Source: Bacilli bacterium (lineage in GTDB: Bacteria > Bacillota_I > Bacilli_A > RFN20 > CAG-826). From it: a stretch of 50,674 nucleotides of DNA. The notes beneath the pieces are model-generated. The model ran no database searches. It had not been told where the DNA came from and saw only the letters and a list, made by a program, of their open reading frames with translations. The DNA is taken from contig CAAFZT010000038.1 of NCBI GenBank assembly GCA_900767605.1, forward strand, positions 1-50,674, in the 5' to 3' direction. Shown piece after piece: positions 23,643-32,814 of this stretch. A program made the position numbers and the translations under genes. Numbering within the stretch: position 1 is the stretch's first letter; every line of letters begins with the position of its first letter.

Positions 23643-25712
23643 ATTTCCTATCTATTACAATGCAAAAATATTTCGGTGGCCTTTCAAGAAGGAGATCGAC
23701 CCCATGTGGTACTGCACCATATTTCTTTATCCTTTCCTGCCCATGGCTTTTATTGTTTGCACGGCAAAAGCGGATCGGGGAAAAGCACCCTGCTTTATGT
23801 TTTGTCCGGAATGCTTCAACCCCAATCGGGCGAGGTTTTGTATCGGGGGCAGCCCCTTTCTTCCTTCTCGGATAAGCAGTGGCGGAGATTCCGCTGCCTA
23901 TCCACGGGCTTTATTTTCCAAAATAGCCAATTATTAGAGGGATTATCCCCTTTGGATAACATTGTGTTGCCTCTAGAAATCGGGGGATATTCCACTTCTA
24001 AAGCGAGAAAAATCGCCAAAAAAGGAATGGAGAATATGGGGTTAGCGGGTAAAGAAAAGCAAGATACCCCATCTTTATCTGGAGGCGAAAAACAACGCGT
24101 GGCTCTATTACGGGCTACGCTAGGTGGGGCAGAAATTCTTTTTTGCGATGAACCTACGGGGGCGTTAGACGAAGCCAACGGGCGGAAAGTCATGGAATGG
24201 CTGAAGGAACAATCCAAAAAGCGACTGGTGATTTTGGTTTCCCATAACCTGCCGTTAGCCAAAGAATATTGCGATACCTTTCTTTGCTTGGAGGAGGGAC
24301 GCATCCTTCCTTATGAAGGGAAACCGGAACGCTTAGAAGAAATGCCTTTGAAGATATACCATTCCAAAGCGAATTGGCAAAGAAAACTGGTCTTTTTGCA
24401 TTTCAAAGAGGATGGGTGGAAAAACGGGATTGCCTTGATTTCCGCCTTTATTGGCTTTACCTCTTTGCTTTTATTCTCCGGTTATTATGCAGGGCATGAA
24501 AAAGCGTTAGAAGAAGCGCTGGAAAGTTCGCTAGGCTACCTGTCCGCTAATATCACGCAAAAAGAGGTGGTGGACGTACCTGGATCCCCTTTAAGTTTGG
24601 TAAAAGAGACCCGTCCCAAGCGTCAGGAAGTAGAAGAGTATTTATCGTCCAAAGGTCATTATGATGTGGCAAACGACTATTCTTTCTTTTTACCAGAATC
24701 CCATGCTTTTCAGTTAAATGGGGTCGATTCTTCGCCTTGCTTTTTCTCACCAACCCACGATTTATCTTTACGCATTTTGGGGGCGAATTGTCTTTTAGAA
24801 GGCGAACGCCCTAGTTCTTTTTCGTTTTCCTCCGTGCTGGTCAATGAAGCTTTTGCCAAACAATACCCCCATTGTCTTGAGCAAAGAATAACTTTCCATG
24901 TGGACCTTTCCCTTTCTTACCAAAGCGTGGAGGAAGCGGTGGCCTTAGATTACGACTTTGAAATTGTGGGGATCGTTAAGGAATTTTCCTTCATGTCCAC
25001 CCCACGCGTTTATTACTCCCATCAGGGAATGGAGCAAAAAATGAAGGACACCCTCCTGGAATCGATTTCCTATCGGATGGGGAAAAAGACGTCGATTTAT
25101 GATTTAGTTCAAGAAGAGGGCTCCTCTTATTATCAATCCACGTCCCTTTTACTTTTTGCCCAAGACCAGGAATCGGCGTCTTTATTCCCTGCGTTGAAGA
25201 AAAGGTGGAAAGAAGAAAATGAGACGATGGACCTTTCTTCGTTTTCTTTGCAAACCCGAGAGAGTTTCTTGGCTCTGTCGAGTGCTTTCAGCGCTTCCTT
25301 AAGTCTTTTTGTTGGCATGGCTTTTCTTGGTTTGGTTCTGATTTTAGGGATGTCTTCTTATTCGGGATTTGCCGACCGCAAAAGGGAAACGGCTTTGCTC
25401 TTTTCATTGGGAGCCAAACGAAGGGACGTTCTTTCTATCTATGGGCGGGAATCGGTGGCTGTTGGTATTTTGGGGGCCTCGTTTGCGACATTGCTTTCCC
25501 CAGTGTTGGCCAAGGGGTTCAACCGTTATTTGATGGGTAAATTTGGAATGGAAACGTTGGTTAGAATCCCTTTTTCCTCGTTTTTAGGCATCCCTTATTT
25601 GCTTTTCGTTTCCCTTTTCTTGATGGCGGTTATTTTGCCTCTAGTTTCTACCATTATCCCTTTGCAATTTAGCAAAAAATGCGATTTGAAGGAGGAACTC
25701 TGCGATGAATAG
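23643..25712 (+). CDS. MacB/FtsX-like ABC transporter, fused ATPase-permease (1)
   Basis: The 689-residue protein joins an ATPase (Walker A GKSGSGKST, signature LSGGEKQRVALLRA, Walker B LFCDEPTGALDE) to a FtsX/MacB permease: helix near 265, an extracellular domain of about 250 residues, then three C-terminal helices. Such proteins move peptides or lipoproteins, or transmit signals, and do not span like classical transporters. Start: GGAGG at 23630-23634 is 8 nt before an ATT codon. The only standard in-frame start nearby, GTG 23628, overlaps that site. The paralogue at 25705 begins MNSLLMC exactly where this frame reads ISYLLQC, which supports AUU. It overlaps the next gene by 8 nt. Substrate unknown. 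Confidence 0.8.
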   Translation: MSYLLQCKNISVAFQEGDRPHVVLHHISLSFPAHGFYCLHGKSGSGKSTLLYVLSGMLQPQSGEVLYRGQPLSSFSDKQWRRFRCLSTGFIFQNSQLLEGLSPLDNIVLPLEIGGYSTSKARKIAKKGMENMGLAGKEKQDTPSLSGGEKQRVALLRATLGGAEILFCDEPTGALDEANGRKVMEWLKEQSKKRLVILVSHNLPLAKEYCDTFLCLEEGRILPYEGKPERLEEMPLKIYHSKANWQRKLVFLHFKEDGWKNGIALISAFIGFTSLLLFSGYYAGHEKALEEALESSLGYLSANITQKEVVDVPGSPLSLVKETRPKRQEVEEYLSSKGHYDVANDYSFFLPESHAFQLNGVDSSPCFFSPTHDLSLRILGANCLLEGERPSSFSFSSVLVNEAFAKQYPHCLEQRITFHVDLSLSYQSVEEAVALDYDFEIVGIVKEFSFMSTPRVYYSHQGMEQKMKDTLLESISYRMGKKTSIYDLVQEEGSSYYQSTSLLLFAQDQESASLFPALKKRWKEENETMDLSSFSLQTRESFLALSSAFSASLSLFVGMAFLGLVLILGMSSYSGFADRKRETALLFSLGAKRRDVLSIYGRESVAVGILGASFATLLSPVLAKGFNRYLMGKFGMETLVRIPFSSFLGIPYLLFVSLFLMAVILPLVSTIIPLQFSKKCDLKEELCDE

Positions 25713-28497
25713 TTTGTTGATGTGCAGCGATTTAAAAAGAAACTTTGGTCATGAAGAAGTATTACGTGGCATTGATTTGGTTCTTCCCCAAAAGGGTTTG
25801 ATTGGCATTTCCGGACCGAGCGGTTCGGGGAAAAGCACTTTACTCCATATCTTGGCTGGTTTGGATGCTTCCTATTCGGGACGTTACGTCTTTAAAGGCA
25901 TGGATATGAGCAAAAAGGATGAGACAGAACGAAGCCGGATTCGTCTGCTTTCCATGGGGTATGTCCTTCAAAAGGATTCCTTGTTGGACTTGGAAGATGC
26001 GGAGACGAATGTGCTTTTGCCCGCCTTAAGTGTGACTAAAAACAGCAAAAAACTTCGCCATCAAGCCTCCTCTCTTCTTTTTAGTGTAGGGCTAAAGAAT
26101 AAAGCCAAACAAAAGGTGGGGACCCTTTCGGGAGGAGAAAGGCAGCGAGTTGGTTTAGCACGGGCACTGATGATGGACCCCGATATTTTGTTTTGCGATG
26201 AACCAACGGGGGCTTTGGATGAGAAAAATGGCCGTCTAATCTTTGAATTATTGCGAAAAATATCTTCCGCCCGGTTAGTGATAGTAGCAAGCCATGACGA
26301 AGCTTTGCTCGAAGAATTTGCTGACGAAAGAATCGAGATGAAAGATGGCAAAATTAAAAAGAAAGAAAAACAAATTCTTTCCGAACCTGCCGGATCTTTT
26401 TTGCTTGCTAAACCCCAAAAAGAACGGGAAGAGCCCCGCCTCCCTTTCTCATTTCTTTATGAGCACGCAAAAAGAAGGAGAAAAACCAAAAAGATACGTA
26501 GTTTTCTCAGTGAATCCGCTATTTCCCTTGGTTTATTGGGCATTGGCATGAGCGTCTACCTTTCTTCTTCCATTTCTTGCCAAATCACCGATGCATTTTC
26601 TTCGCTTGTTCCCCCAAACACCTTGGTGATGTCGCCTTTATCGTCTTCCCCTCCTTTGGGGGAGGTTAAGCCCGCCACGCATGACAAGGCCGATTATTTG
26701 ATGAGTCAATATCCAGATTCGGTGGACGGCTATGGCAAAACCCTTCTTTATGATTTTGAATCCGCTTTCGAAGACGAAAACGAATTCACCTATGTTCATG
26801 GAAGTAAGGTAGAAGTTTTAAGCGGGTTTTCCGTGCGAACCATCAATGATTTTTTATGGTCGGAAGAAGGGAGTGAATTTTATCCATCTCAACCCAAAAC
26901 CATGGATTGGAGCGAGGTGATTCTAGGCATCCCTTATGCCACGATGGCAAAACTTTGTGGAGATTTTGGTTTGGTAAGAGGCTACGAGCATCTTGGTCGA
27001 TTTTGTCATCAAGGATCCTTGACGATTACCCTTCGTTTGAGTCGTTTAGCATGGAATTTTTCCGAGTCTCCTGGTTTCAATGTTGTCGCGGTTGCCCCTA
27101 GTTCCATCCCCTGTTTTTATCATGCTTCGTCTTCTTGGAATCAAGAGGTGTTCTTCGATTATCTCCGATTTGAAGACGTGGGAAACGGAATTCCCTCTAC
27201 TCCGCAGCAATGTCAAACGATTCCTTATCTGGAATTAAGTGTTCCCTTCAGTTCATTTCTGCGTACGTGTCGAAAAGATCCCAAACTAAATCGCTTATCT
27301 TTTGATGCCCCCTCGAATCGCTATCTCCCTTCTTATTGCCCGGGTGGGGAGCGATGTAGCCTTCCCCGAGCTTACTGCTTTGAGGCGATCAAAAGTGGTT
27401 TAGATTATTCGTTGGCAGAGTCGATTCAAGAGGATTGGTCTTCTGAAATATTAGGAAGAATACCGGTGACTTCCGGCGGTTTTTACGCGGATGCCGAGTC
27501 GGTCATGATGGGGTTTCAGGGTAAGTTCTTTCTTTGCAAAACAGAGGAAGGGGCGAATCAATTGATCGATGCCTATAGCGATTTGCCAGTGGAAGAGGCT
27601 TCTTCTAGTGGGGAACTCCCTCCGAACTGCGTGGATGGTTCTTTGCTTGCTTCCGGGCCCAAACAACTGCGCCTTTCCTGCGATTTTAGCGGGGTAAAAG
27701 GAGAAGTGCCGACTTCCGGGCAGGAATGCATTTTGTCTTCTTCCCTTTATGAAACTTGGGATGGCCCTGAAATCATCTATGTTTGCGCGGAAATCAGCAG
27801 CGAGGTACACGGAGATACTTATTCCCGCGATTTTGCTTTGTCCCCTTTGCGTGTAGTGGGCACCAAACAAGAAAAAACGAACACGTTGTTTGTCTCTTCG
27901 GATTGGACCTTGGATTATTTTTTGGATTCTTTGGGGATGAGCCCTTTCTTGTTAGAGCCTTCTGGCTGCATCTTCACTTTGAAACCCAATGCCAATGGTC
28001 CCCGATTGGCTAAACAACTGTCCACCCTCTACCCTGCCTATCGTTTTGCTTGCCCCTCCCAAAGCGTTTCCGATTCCGTTTCTAGTACGACCGATTACAT
28101 TCAGTCCGTCTTATTTGCTTTTTCTTTTGTTGCTTTTTCGGTCGGCCTCTCTGTCTTTATTTTGGTGATTTCGTTAACGGTGGCGGAGAACAAAAAGGAA
28201 GCGCGTTTGCTTTATTTGCTGGGCATATCGCGAAAAGATGTGGCTAGACTCTATGGGTGGAGCGGATTTCAAAGTGCTGGCAGTGCTCTTTTGGGCTCTT
28301 GCTTAGGATTATTGGCTGCCGAACTTTTTACTTCTTATTTTCTCTCTCGTTCTTTCGGGACGGATCTCGTTATTTCTCTGTCTTTGGCCCCTTACCTTTC
28401 CTGTTTCGCTCTGTTTTTGCTCTTTTTAGGCTTTCTGTCCGTTTTTCTTCGTTTTTATTTTTCCCGTGCGAATTTTGAAAAAAGCTCCAAGGCTTAA
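25705..28497 (+). CDS. MacB/FtsX-like ABC transporter, fused ATPase-permease (2), Cys-rich outer domain
   Basis: The 930-residue paralogue of the preceding gene has ATPase motifs GPSGSGKST, LSGGERQRVGLARA and LFCDEPTGALDE, a membrane helix near 275, an outer domain of about 500 residues, then three C-terminal helices around 800-920. The outer domain is twice the size of its partner's and holds about 15 cysteines, including CPGGERCSLPRAYC, unusual for a surface domain in this group. AAGGAGG sets the start. The two proteins probably form a heterodimer, since they overlap in one operon and differ in outer domain. No peptide gene or two-component system is beside them, so the substrate cannot be guessed. 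Confidence 0.85.
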   Translation: MNSLLMCSDLKRNFGHEEVLRGIDLVLPQKGLIGISGPSGSGKSTLLHILAGLDASYSGRYVFKGMDMSKKDETERSRIRLLSMGYVLQKDSLLDLEDAETNVLLPALSVTKNSKKLRHQASSLLFSVGLKNKAKQKVGTLSGGERQRVGLARALMMDPDILFCDEPTGALDEKNGRLIFELLRKISSARLVIVASHDEALLEEFADERIEMKDGKIKKKEKQILSEPAGSFLLAKPQKEREEPRLPFSFLYEHAKRRRKTKKIRSFLSESAISLGLLGIGMSVYLSSSISCQITDAFSSLVPPNTLVMSPLSSSPPLGEVKPATHDKADYLMSQYPDSVDGYGKTLLYDFESAFEDENEFTYVHGSKVEVLSGFSVRTINDFLWSEEGSEFYPSQPKTMDWSEVILGIPYATMAKLCGDFGLVRGYEHLGRFCHQGSLTITLRLSRLAWNFSESPGFNVVAVAPSSIPCFYHASSSWNQEVFFDYLRFEDVGNGIPSTPQQCQTIPYLELSVPFSSFLRTCRKDPKLNRLSFDAPSNRYLPSYCPGGERCSLPRAYCFEAIKSGLDYSLAESIQEDWSSEILGRIPVTSGGFYADAESVMMGFQGKFFLCKTEEGANQLIDAYSDLPVEEASSSGELPPNCVDGSLLASGPKQLRLSCDFSGVKGEVPTSGQECILSSSLYETWDGPEIIYVCAEISSEVHGDTYSRDFALSPLRVVGTKQEKTNTLFVSSDWTLDYFLDSLGMSPFLLEPSGCIFTLKPNANGPRLAKQLSTLYPAYRFACPSQSVSDSVSSTTDYIQSVLFAFSFVAFSVGLSVFILVISLTVAENKKEARLLYLLGISRKDVARLYGWSGFQSAGSALLGSCLGLLAAELFTSYFLSRSFGTDLVISLSLAPYLSCFALFLLFLGFLSVFLRFYFSRANFEKSSKA

Positions 28498-28666
28498 TTT
28501 AAGGGGTTCGATGGGTTTACGGAGAAAAGAAGAAGTGCCGTCAAATGGAGTTTTCTGTCCTTATCATGAGATAAAAACACAAATTTTTGTAAAAAAAGAA
28601 GACGTTCCTGTTATTGATTTTTATAGAAAACACATACGAATTGGTCTATAGTTACAAGCGGTTGAT

Positions 28667-28682
28667 TTGGAAATAGCCAAAT
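28667..28682 (+). promoter_or_regulatory. Leader hairpin before cold-shock gene
   Basis: TTTGG and CCAAA flank AAATAG in the leader, about 25 nt before the csp start. The 208-nt spacer from 28498 also contains a cre-like TTACAAGCGGTTGA (28652-28665); otherwise I see no gene in it. Confidence 0.3.
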
Positions 28683-28705
28683 GAACCAGGAAGGTTAGGA
28701 GTCTC

Positions 28706-28903
28706 ATGAAGGGAACAGTTAAAATGTTCAACAAGGAGAAGGGCTATGGCTTCATCCACGCTGAGGATGGCCGTGACTACTTCTTCCACTATTCCTCTCT
28801 TGTGATGGATGACTACAAGACCGCCGAAAAAGGTGAGTCCGTCGAGTTTGAAATCGAAGAGTCGGAACGTGGTCCTCGTGCCAAGAACGTTAAGAAGATC
28901 TAA
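28706..28903 (+). CDS. csp: Cold-shock protein (CspA family)
   Basis: A 65-residue single-strand nucleic-acid-binding protein that melts RNA structure. RNP1 GYGFIHAED and RNP2 YFFHYSSL carry the aromatic binding residues (KGYGFI and FFHY). The usual FGF of RNP1 is GFI here, as in several Bacillota. AGGAG before ATG sets the start. It has a leader of over 50 nt and a double terminator, so it is a single-gene unit. Confidence 0.96.
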   Translation: MKGTVKMFNKEKGYGFIHAEDGRDYFFHYSSLVMDDYKTAEKGESVEFEIEESERGPRAKNVKKI

Positions 28904-28923
28904 GGTTCTCTTAGTTAGCTTCT

Positions 28924-28975
28924 AACCCTGCCAAACCGGTAGGGTTCTTTTTTTTACCCGGGGAACCGGGTTTTC
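28924..28975 (+). terminator. Tandem terminator of csp
   Basis: First hairpin AACCCT/AGGGTT followed by T-rich 28947-28955; a second hairpin ACCCGG-GGAA-CCGGGT (28956-28971) with TTTTCTTTT follows directly. Confidence 0.85.
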
Positions 28976-29059
28976 TTTTATTCTTCGCCCTTTGGGGCTA
29001 TCTTCTTTATGAAGATAAGTTTACAATTGACCCGCTCAATTATAGGAGTGTTTTTGCCC

Positions 29060-30169
29060 ATGCCATTAAAAGCCGGAATCGTCGGTTTGCCCAATGTTGG
29101 AAAATCGACCTTGTTCAATGCCATTACCAATTCCCACGTGGAAGCCGCCAATTATCCTTTTGCCACCATCAAACCCAATACGGGTGTAGTTGTCGTGCCG
29201 GATGAAAGACTCGACTTCCTCACGAATATGTTCCATCCCGCCCGTACCATCAACGCGACCTTCGAATTTTACGATATCGCGGGATTGGTTAAGGGTGCCT
29301 CTCACGGAGAAGGATTAGGAAACCAATTCCTCGCTGCAATTCGTGAATGCGATGCCATCTGTGAGGTGGTTCGTTGCTTCGACTCTAACGAAATTATTCA
29401 CGTCGAAAGCTCTGTGGACCCCGCTCGTGACATCGAAACCATCGATTTGGAACTTGCGATGGCCGATCTCGACACCGTCACCAAAATTATCGGACGCCAA
29501 GATATCAAGGCTCGGGTTGCCAAAGACAAAACCGCCAAATACGAAATGGAAATCCTTCGTCCTTTGGAAAAGGTGTTAAGCGAAGGCAAGCCGGCGAGAA
29601 TGTGCAAAGAACTCACGGAAGAACAAATCGCCTATGCGAAAAAGAATTTCTTCTTGCTGACCTTAAAGCCCATCATCTATGTAGCCAATGTGGCTCCTGA
29701 AGATTATTCGAATATTGATCAATGTGCCTATTACCAAACGGTAAAACGCATCGCGGGGGAACAAGGTGCCCAATGCATCCCCGTTTCCTGCCAAATCGAA
29801 TTCGAACTCTCTCAATTAGGACCTGACGATCGCGCGGCCTTCCTTGAAGAACTTGGCGCGAGCGAATCGGGCCTCGATAAGCTGGTAAAAGCCGCCTACA
29901 AACTCTTGGACCTCTCGACGTTCTTCACCTGCGGAACCGATGAATGCCGTGCTTGGACGTTCCATGTAGGCATGACCGCCCCAGAATGCGCGGGTATCAT
30001 CCATAGCGATTTCCAACGTGGATTCATCAAAGCCGAAGTCTATGACTTTGAGGATTTGAAAAAATTGGGAAGCGAAGCCGCAGTCAAAGAAGCGGGAAAA
30101 CTTCGCCAAGAGGGGAAGGACTACGTCATGCAAGATGGCGATATCGTGTTCTTCCGATTCAACGTATGA
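29060..30169 (+). CDS. ychF: Ribosome-binding ATPase/GTPase YchF (OLA1 family)
   Basis: YchF is an Obg-family nucleotide hydrolase that prefers ATP and binds ribosomes; it takes part in stress responses. The 369 residues contain GLPNVGKSTLFNAIT, the DIAGLVKGASHGEGLGNQFL switch region, a coiled-coil insertion and a C-terminal TGS domain (FFTCGTDECRAWTF...DYVMQDGDIVFFRFN). Usual NKxD is replaced by VANV as in the family. ATG 29060 is chosen because homologues start MPLKAGIVGLPN-like; AGGAG is 11 nt upstream. ispF overlaps its stop by 4 nt. Confidence 0.96.
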   Translation: MPLKAGIVGLPNVGKSTLFNAITNSHVEAANYPFATIKPNTGVVVVPDERLDFLTNMFHPARTINATFEFYDIAGLVKGASHGEGLGNQFLAAIRECDAICEVVRCFDSNEIIHVESSVDPARDIETIDLELAMADLDTVTKIIGRQDIKARVAKDKTAKYEMEILRPLEKVLSEGKPARMCKELTEEQIAYAKKNFFLLTLKPIIYVANVAPEDYSNIDQCAYYQTVKRIAGEQGAQCIPVSCQIEFELSQLGPDDRAAFLEELGASESGLDKLVKAAYKLLDLSTFFTCGTDECRAWTFHVGMTAPECAGIIHSDFQRGFIKAEVYDFEDLKKLGSEAAVKEAGKLRQEGKDYVMQDGDIVFFRFNV

Positions 30170-30654
30170 GCGATCTTCGCATCGGTTATGGAGAAGATAT
30201 TCATTGCCTTGTCCCCGACCGTAAATTGATTCTTGGGGGAGTTGAAATCCCCTTCGATCAAGGATTGCTCGGCCATAGTGATGCAGATTGCCTCCTCCAT
30301 GCGATTGCGGATGCGTTATTAGGAGCCTGCGCCTTGGGCGACATCGGAGACCATTTCCCGGTTGACGATCCCCAATGGGAAAACGCGGATTCTAAAAAAA
30401 TCCTCTCCGAATCCTATTCCTTAGTGAAAAAGAAGGGGTACCAGATTGCAAACCTCGACGCCTCGGTCTTGGCGGAGAAACCTCGCTTAAGCCCTTACCG
30501 TCTTGCGATGAGAGAATCGATTGCCCGCGTTTTGGAACTGGAATTGAACCAAGTGAGCGTCAAACTCATGACCAATGAAGGATTGGATGCGATCGGAGAG
30601 GGGAAAGCCATCCGCTCCACCTGTATTTGTTTACTAGAAAGGAAAACCTTATGA
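30166..30654 (+). CDS. ispF: 2-C-methyl-D-erythritol 2,4-cyclodiphosphate synthase
   Basis: IspF makes the cyclic intermediate of the MEP isoprenoid pathway. The 162 residues show GYGEDIHCLV, the metal-binding GHSDADCLLHAIADALLGA, GDIGDHFP and the C-terminal TNEGLDAIGEGKAI. It is translationally coupled to ychF (ATGA) and overlaps argS by 4 nt. Other MEP genes are not in the window. The product is the likely source of the prenyl donor used by MiaA. Confidence 0.96.
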   Translation: MSDLRIGYGEDIHCLVPDRKLILGGVEIPFDQGLLGHSDADCLLHAIADALLGACALGDIGDHFPVDDPQWENADSKKILSESYSLVKKKGYQIANLDASVLAEKPRLSPYRLAMRESIARVLELELNQVSVKLMTNEGLDAIGEGKAIRSTCICLLERKTL

Positions 30655-32273
30655 CCAACGAAGAATTATTGAAAAACGTCGTTGTCTCCGCGGCGAAAGC
30701 CCTGGGGCAAGATTTGGGTCTAGGCGACATTGTCATTGAACATAGCCGTGACAGTGCCCATGGTGACTATTCGACGAACGTTGCCATGCGTTCTTGCCGT
30801 CTTTTTGGCATGAAGCCCCGTGATTTAGCAGAAAAATTAATTCCGGAAATGAAAAGCGACGCGATTGAGAAAATCGAAATCGCCGGTCCGGGATTCATCA
30901 ATTTCTTCTTGAAGAAAGACGCCCTTCAAAGCGTTATCGAGAAAGTTTTGGAGCAAGGCGATTCTTATGGCCGTCTCCCCAAAAACGGAAAGAAAATCGA
31001 TATCGAATACGTTTCCGCTAACCCGACGGGCGACTTGCATTTAGGCCATACCCGTTGCGCGGCGGTTGGGGATTCCATTGCTAGCCTATTGGACTGGGCT
31101 GGTTATGATGTGACGCGTGAATACTACGTCAATGACTGCGGCAACCAAGTGGAACACCTCGGTCATTCGCTCCGTGCTCGTTATCATGAACTTTTTGGCG
31201 AGCCCCTTGATTTGGCGGAAGACGATTACCACGGCCAGGATTTGATCGCGATTGCCCAAAAAATCAAAGATCAATTTGGTGACAAATATCTTCAAGACAG
31301 CAAAGAATCTCATGATTTCTTTATCCGCTTCGGCATCGATTCCGAACTTTCCAAAATTTGGAAAGATATGGATGCTTTCCGCGTTCACTTCGATAAGGTT
31401 TCCTATGAATCGGATATCCGTTCTAACGGCAACATTGAAAAAACCATCGAATTCTTGAAACCTTGGATTTATGTCCAAGATGGCGCGACCTACCTCCGGA
31501 CGACGGATTTTGTCGATGACAAAGACCGCCCCATCATCAAAGCGGACGGCAATTATACGTATTTCATGCCGGATATCGCTTATCACTACAACAAGATGGA
31601 ACGGGGCTTTGATTTGCTAATCGACGTCCTTGGGGCGGATCACCATGGCTACATCGGACGTATGAAGAGCGCCTTAATGATGAAGGGCTATTCTCCAGAT
31701 GTCCTTCAAGCCGAATTCGTTCAGGTTGTCCGCGTTTATCGCGATGGAGCAGAAGTGAAAATGAGCAAACGCACGGGCAAGGCCATTGCCCATCGCGACC
31801 TCGTGGAAGATGTTGGCGTGGATGCCGTCCGCTATTTCTTCGCGGAGCGTTCCCAGCAAAGCCATTTGGACTTCAACTATAACCTTGCGATGGAGCAATC
31901 TTCCTCCAACCCGGTCTATTATGCCCAATACGCTTATGCTCGTTGCGCCAGCGTTCTTTCCCTTGGCAGCGACATCGCACTCAATAGCCGTGGAGGAGAA
32001 TTAAAGGAAGAATCCGAACTTGCCTTGCTTCGGTTGCTTTCGGATTTCCCGGGCGTTATTGCCAATAGTGCGGAGGAGCGTGCCCCTTATAAACTCGCCG
32101 CCTACATCCAAAAACTCGCCGCTTCCATCCACAGTTTCTATACGAACTGCCACATTTTGGACCGCGAAAACATCGCGATGACGTCTTGCCGCTTGGCTCT
32201 AGCCAAAGCCGCCAAGACCGTGATGAAGAACGCTCTTTCGATTCTCGGGGTTTCCGCGCCCGAGAAGATGTGA
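30651..32273 (+). CDS. argS: Arginyl-tRNA synthetase
   Basis: Class I synthetase charging tRNA-Arg. The 540 residues contain the N-terminal Add-1 domain, the HIGH motif as VSANPTGDLHLGHTR, the catalytic Rossmann region (GADHHGYIGRMKSAL), KMSK as VKMSKRTGK and a C-terminal anticodon-binding domain. ATG 30651 has AAAGGA upstream; the longer frame from 30627 lacks support. Length is normal. argS upstream of rpoE recurs in several Bacilli. Confidence 0.97.
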   Translation: MTNEELLKNVVVSAAKALGQDLGLGDIVIEHSRDSAHGDYSTNVAMRSCRLFGMKPRDLAEKLIPEMKSDAIEKIEIAGPGFINFFLKKDALQSVIEKVLEQGDSYGRLPKNGKKIDIEYVSANPTGDLHLGHTRCAAVGDSIASLLDWAGYDVTREYYVNDCGNQVEHLGHSLRARYHELFGEPLDLAEDDYHGQDLIAIAQKIKDQFGDKYLQDSKESHDFFIRFGIDSELSKIWKDMDAFRVHFDKVSYESDIRSNGNIEKTIEFLKPWIYVQDGATYLRTTDFVDDKDRPIIKADGNYTYFMPDIAYHYNKMERGFDLLIDVLGADHHGYIGRMKSALMMKGYSPDVLQAEFVQVVRVYRDGAEVKMSKRTGKAIAHRDLVEDVGVDAVRYFFAERSQQSHLDFNYNLAMEQSSSNPVYYAQYAYARCASVLSLGSDIALNSRGGELKEESELALLRLLSDFPGVIANSAEERAPYKLAAYIQKLAASIHSFYTNCHILDRENIAMTSCRLALAKAAKTVMKNALSILGVSAPEKM

Positions 32274-32317
32274 TATAAATTTCTCCGCGATTTCTATTAA
32301 GAAAGGAACCATTTCTC

Positions 32318-32767
32318 ATGAATATGAATAAAGGCAGCATGATTGATCATGCCATTGCAATCCTCACCGAACAAAAAGCCATGACTTTCGCCGATCTTTG
32401 GGCCAAAGTCAAAGAAGAACTCGAAATCACCCCGGAAGAAGAAACGGACCGCATCGGCCATTTCTATACCGATTTGAGCCTCTCTGGTCAAACCATCCTT
32501 CTCCCTGGCAATGTTTGGGATCTCCGTCAACGTCATACCTTCGACGAACTCACTCTCAACAAGGACGTTTCTGACGTTTATAGCGCCATCGAAGAAAAAG
32601 ACCAAGACGAAGCCGATGCCCAAGACGAAAAGGAATATAACGAATCCGTCCAAGGCAAAGCCGTCCTCTCTGATGACGAAGAACCGATGGATGACGGAGA
32701 AGAAGATTCCGAAAAAGGCAACGCGGATCAAGAAGTTGCCGAATCCTACGTCCACGGCATCCGCTAA
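32318..32767 (+). CDS. rpoE: RNA polymerase delta subunit
   Basis: Delta is the Gram-positive RNAP subunit that speeds recycling and sharpens promoter selectivity. The 149 residues have an N-terminal HARE-HTH domain (MTFADLWAKVKEEL...FYTDLSLSG, ending in a WDLR segment) and a disordered acidic tail from about residue 90. The tail is acidic but ends in a less charged segment (EVAESYVHGIR), shorter than in B. subtilis. AAAGGA sets the start; a second ATG two codons later is possible. A terminator follows. Confidence 0.93.
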   Translation: MNMNKGSMIDHAIAILTEQKAMTFADLWAKVKEELEITPEEETDRIGHFYTDLSLSGQTILLPGNVWDLRQRHTFDELTLNKDVSDVYSAIEEKDQDEADAQDEKEYNESVQGKAVLSDDEEPMDDGEEDSEKGNADQEVAESYVHGIR

Positions 32768-32786
32768 GGCAAAATTCAACTTTCTA

Positions 32787-32814
32787 GAGGGCCAAACGGT
32801 CCTCTTTTCTTTTT
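32787..32814 (+). terminator. Terminator of rpoE
   Basis: GAGGGCC-AAAC-GGTCCTC (one G-U) followed by TTTTCTTTTT. Confidence 0.85.

Noticed and set aside
28511..28522. ATGGGTTTACGG also occurs at 50151-50162 beside the phage-like region
   Set aside because: A single 12-base match found by eye, without surrounding similarity, is too weak to call a shared attachment site.
28466..28651. 61-codon plus-strand frame between the second ABC gene and csp
   Set aside because: It starts inside the ABC gene, has no ribosome-binding site, and its product looks like translated AT-rich leader DNA.
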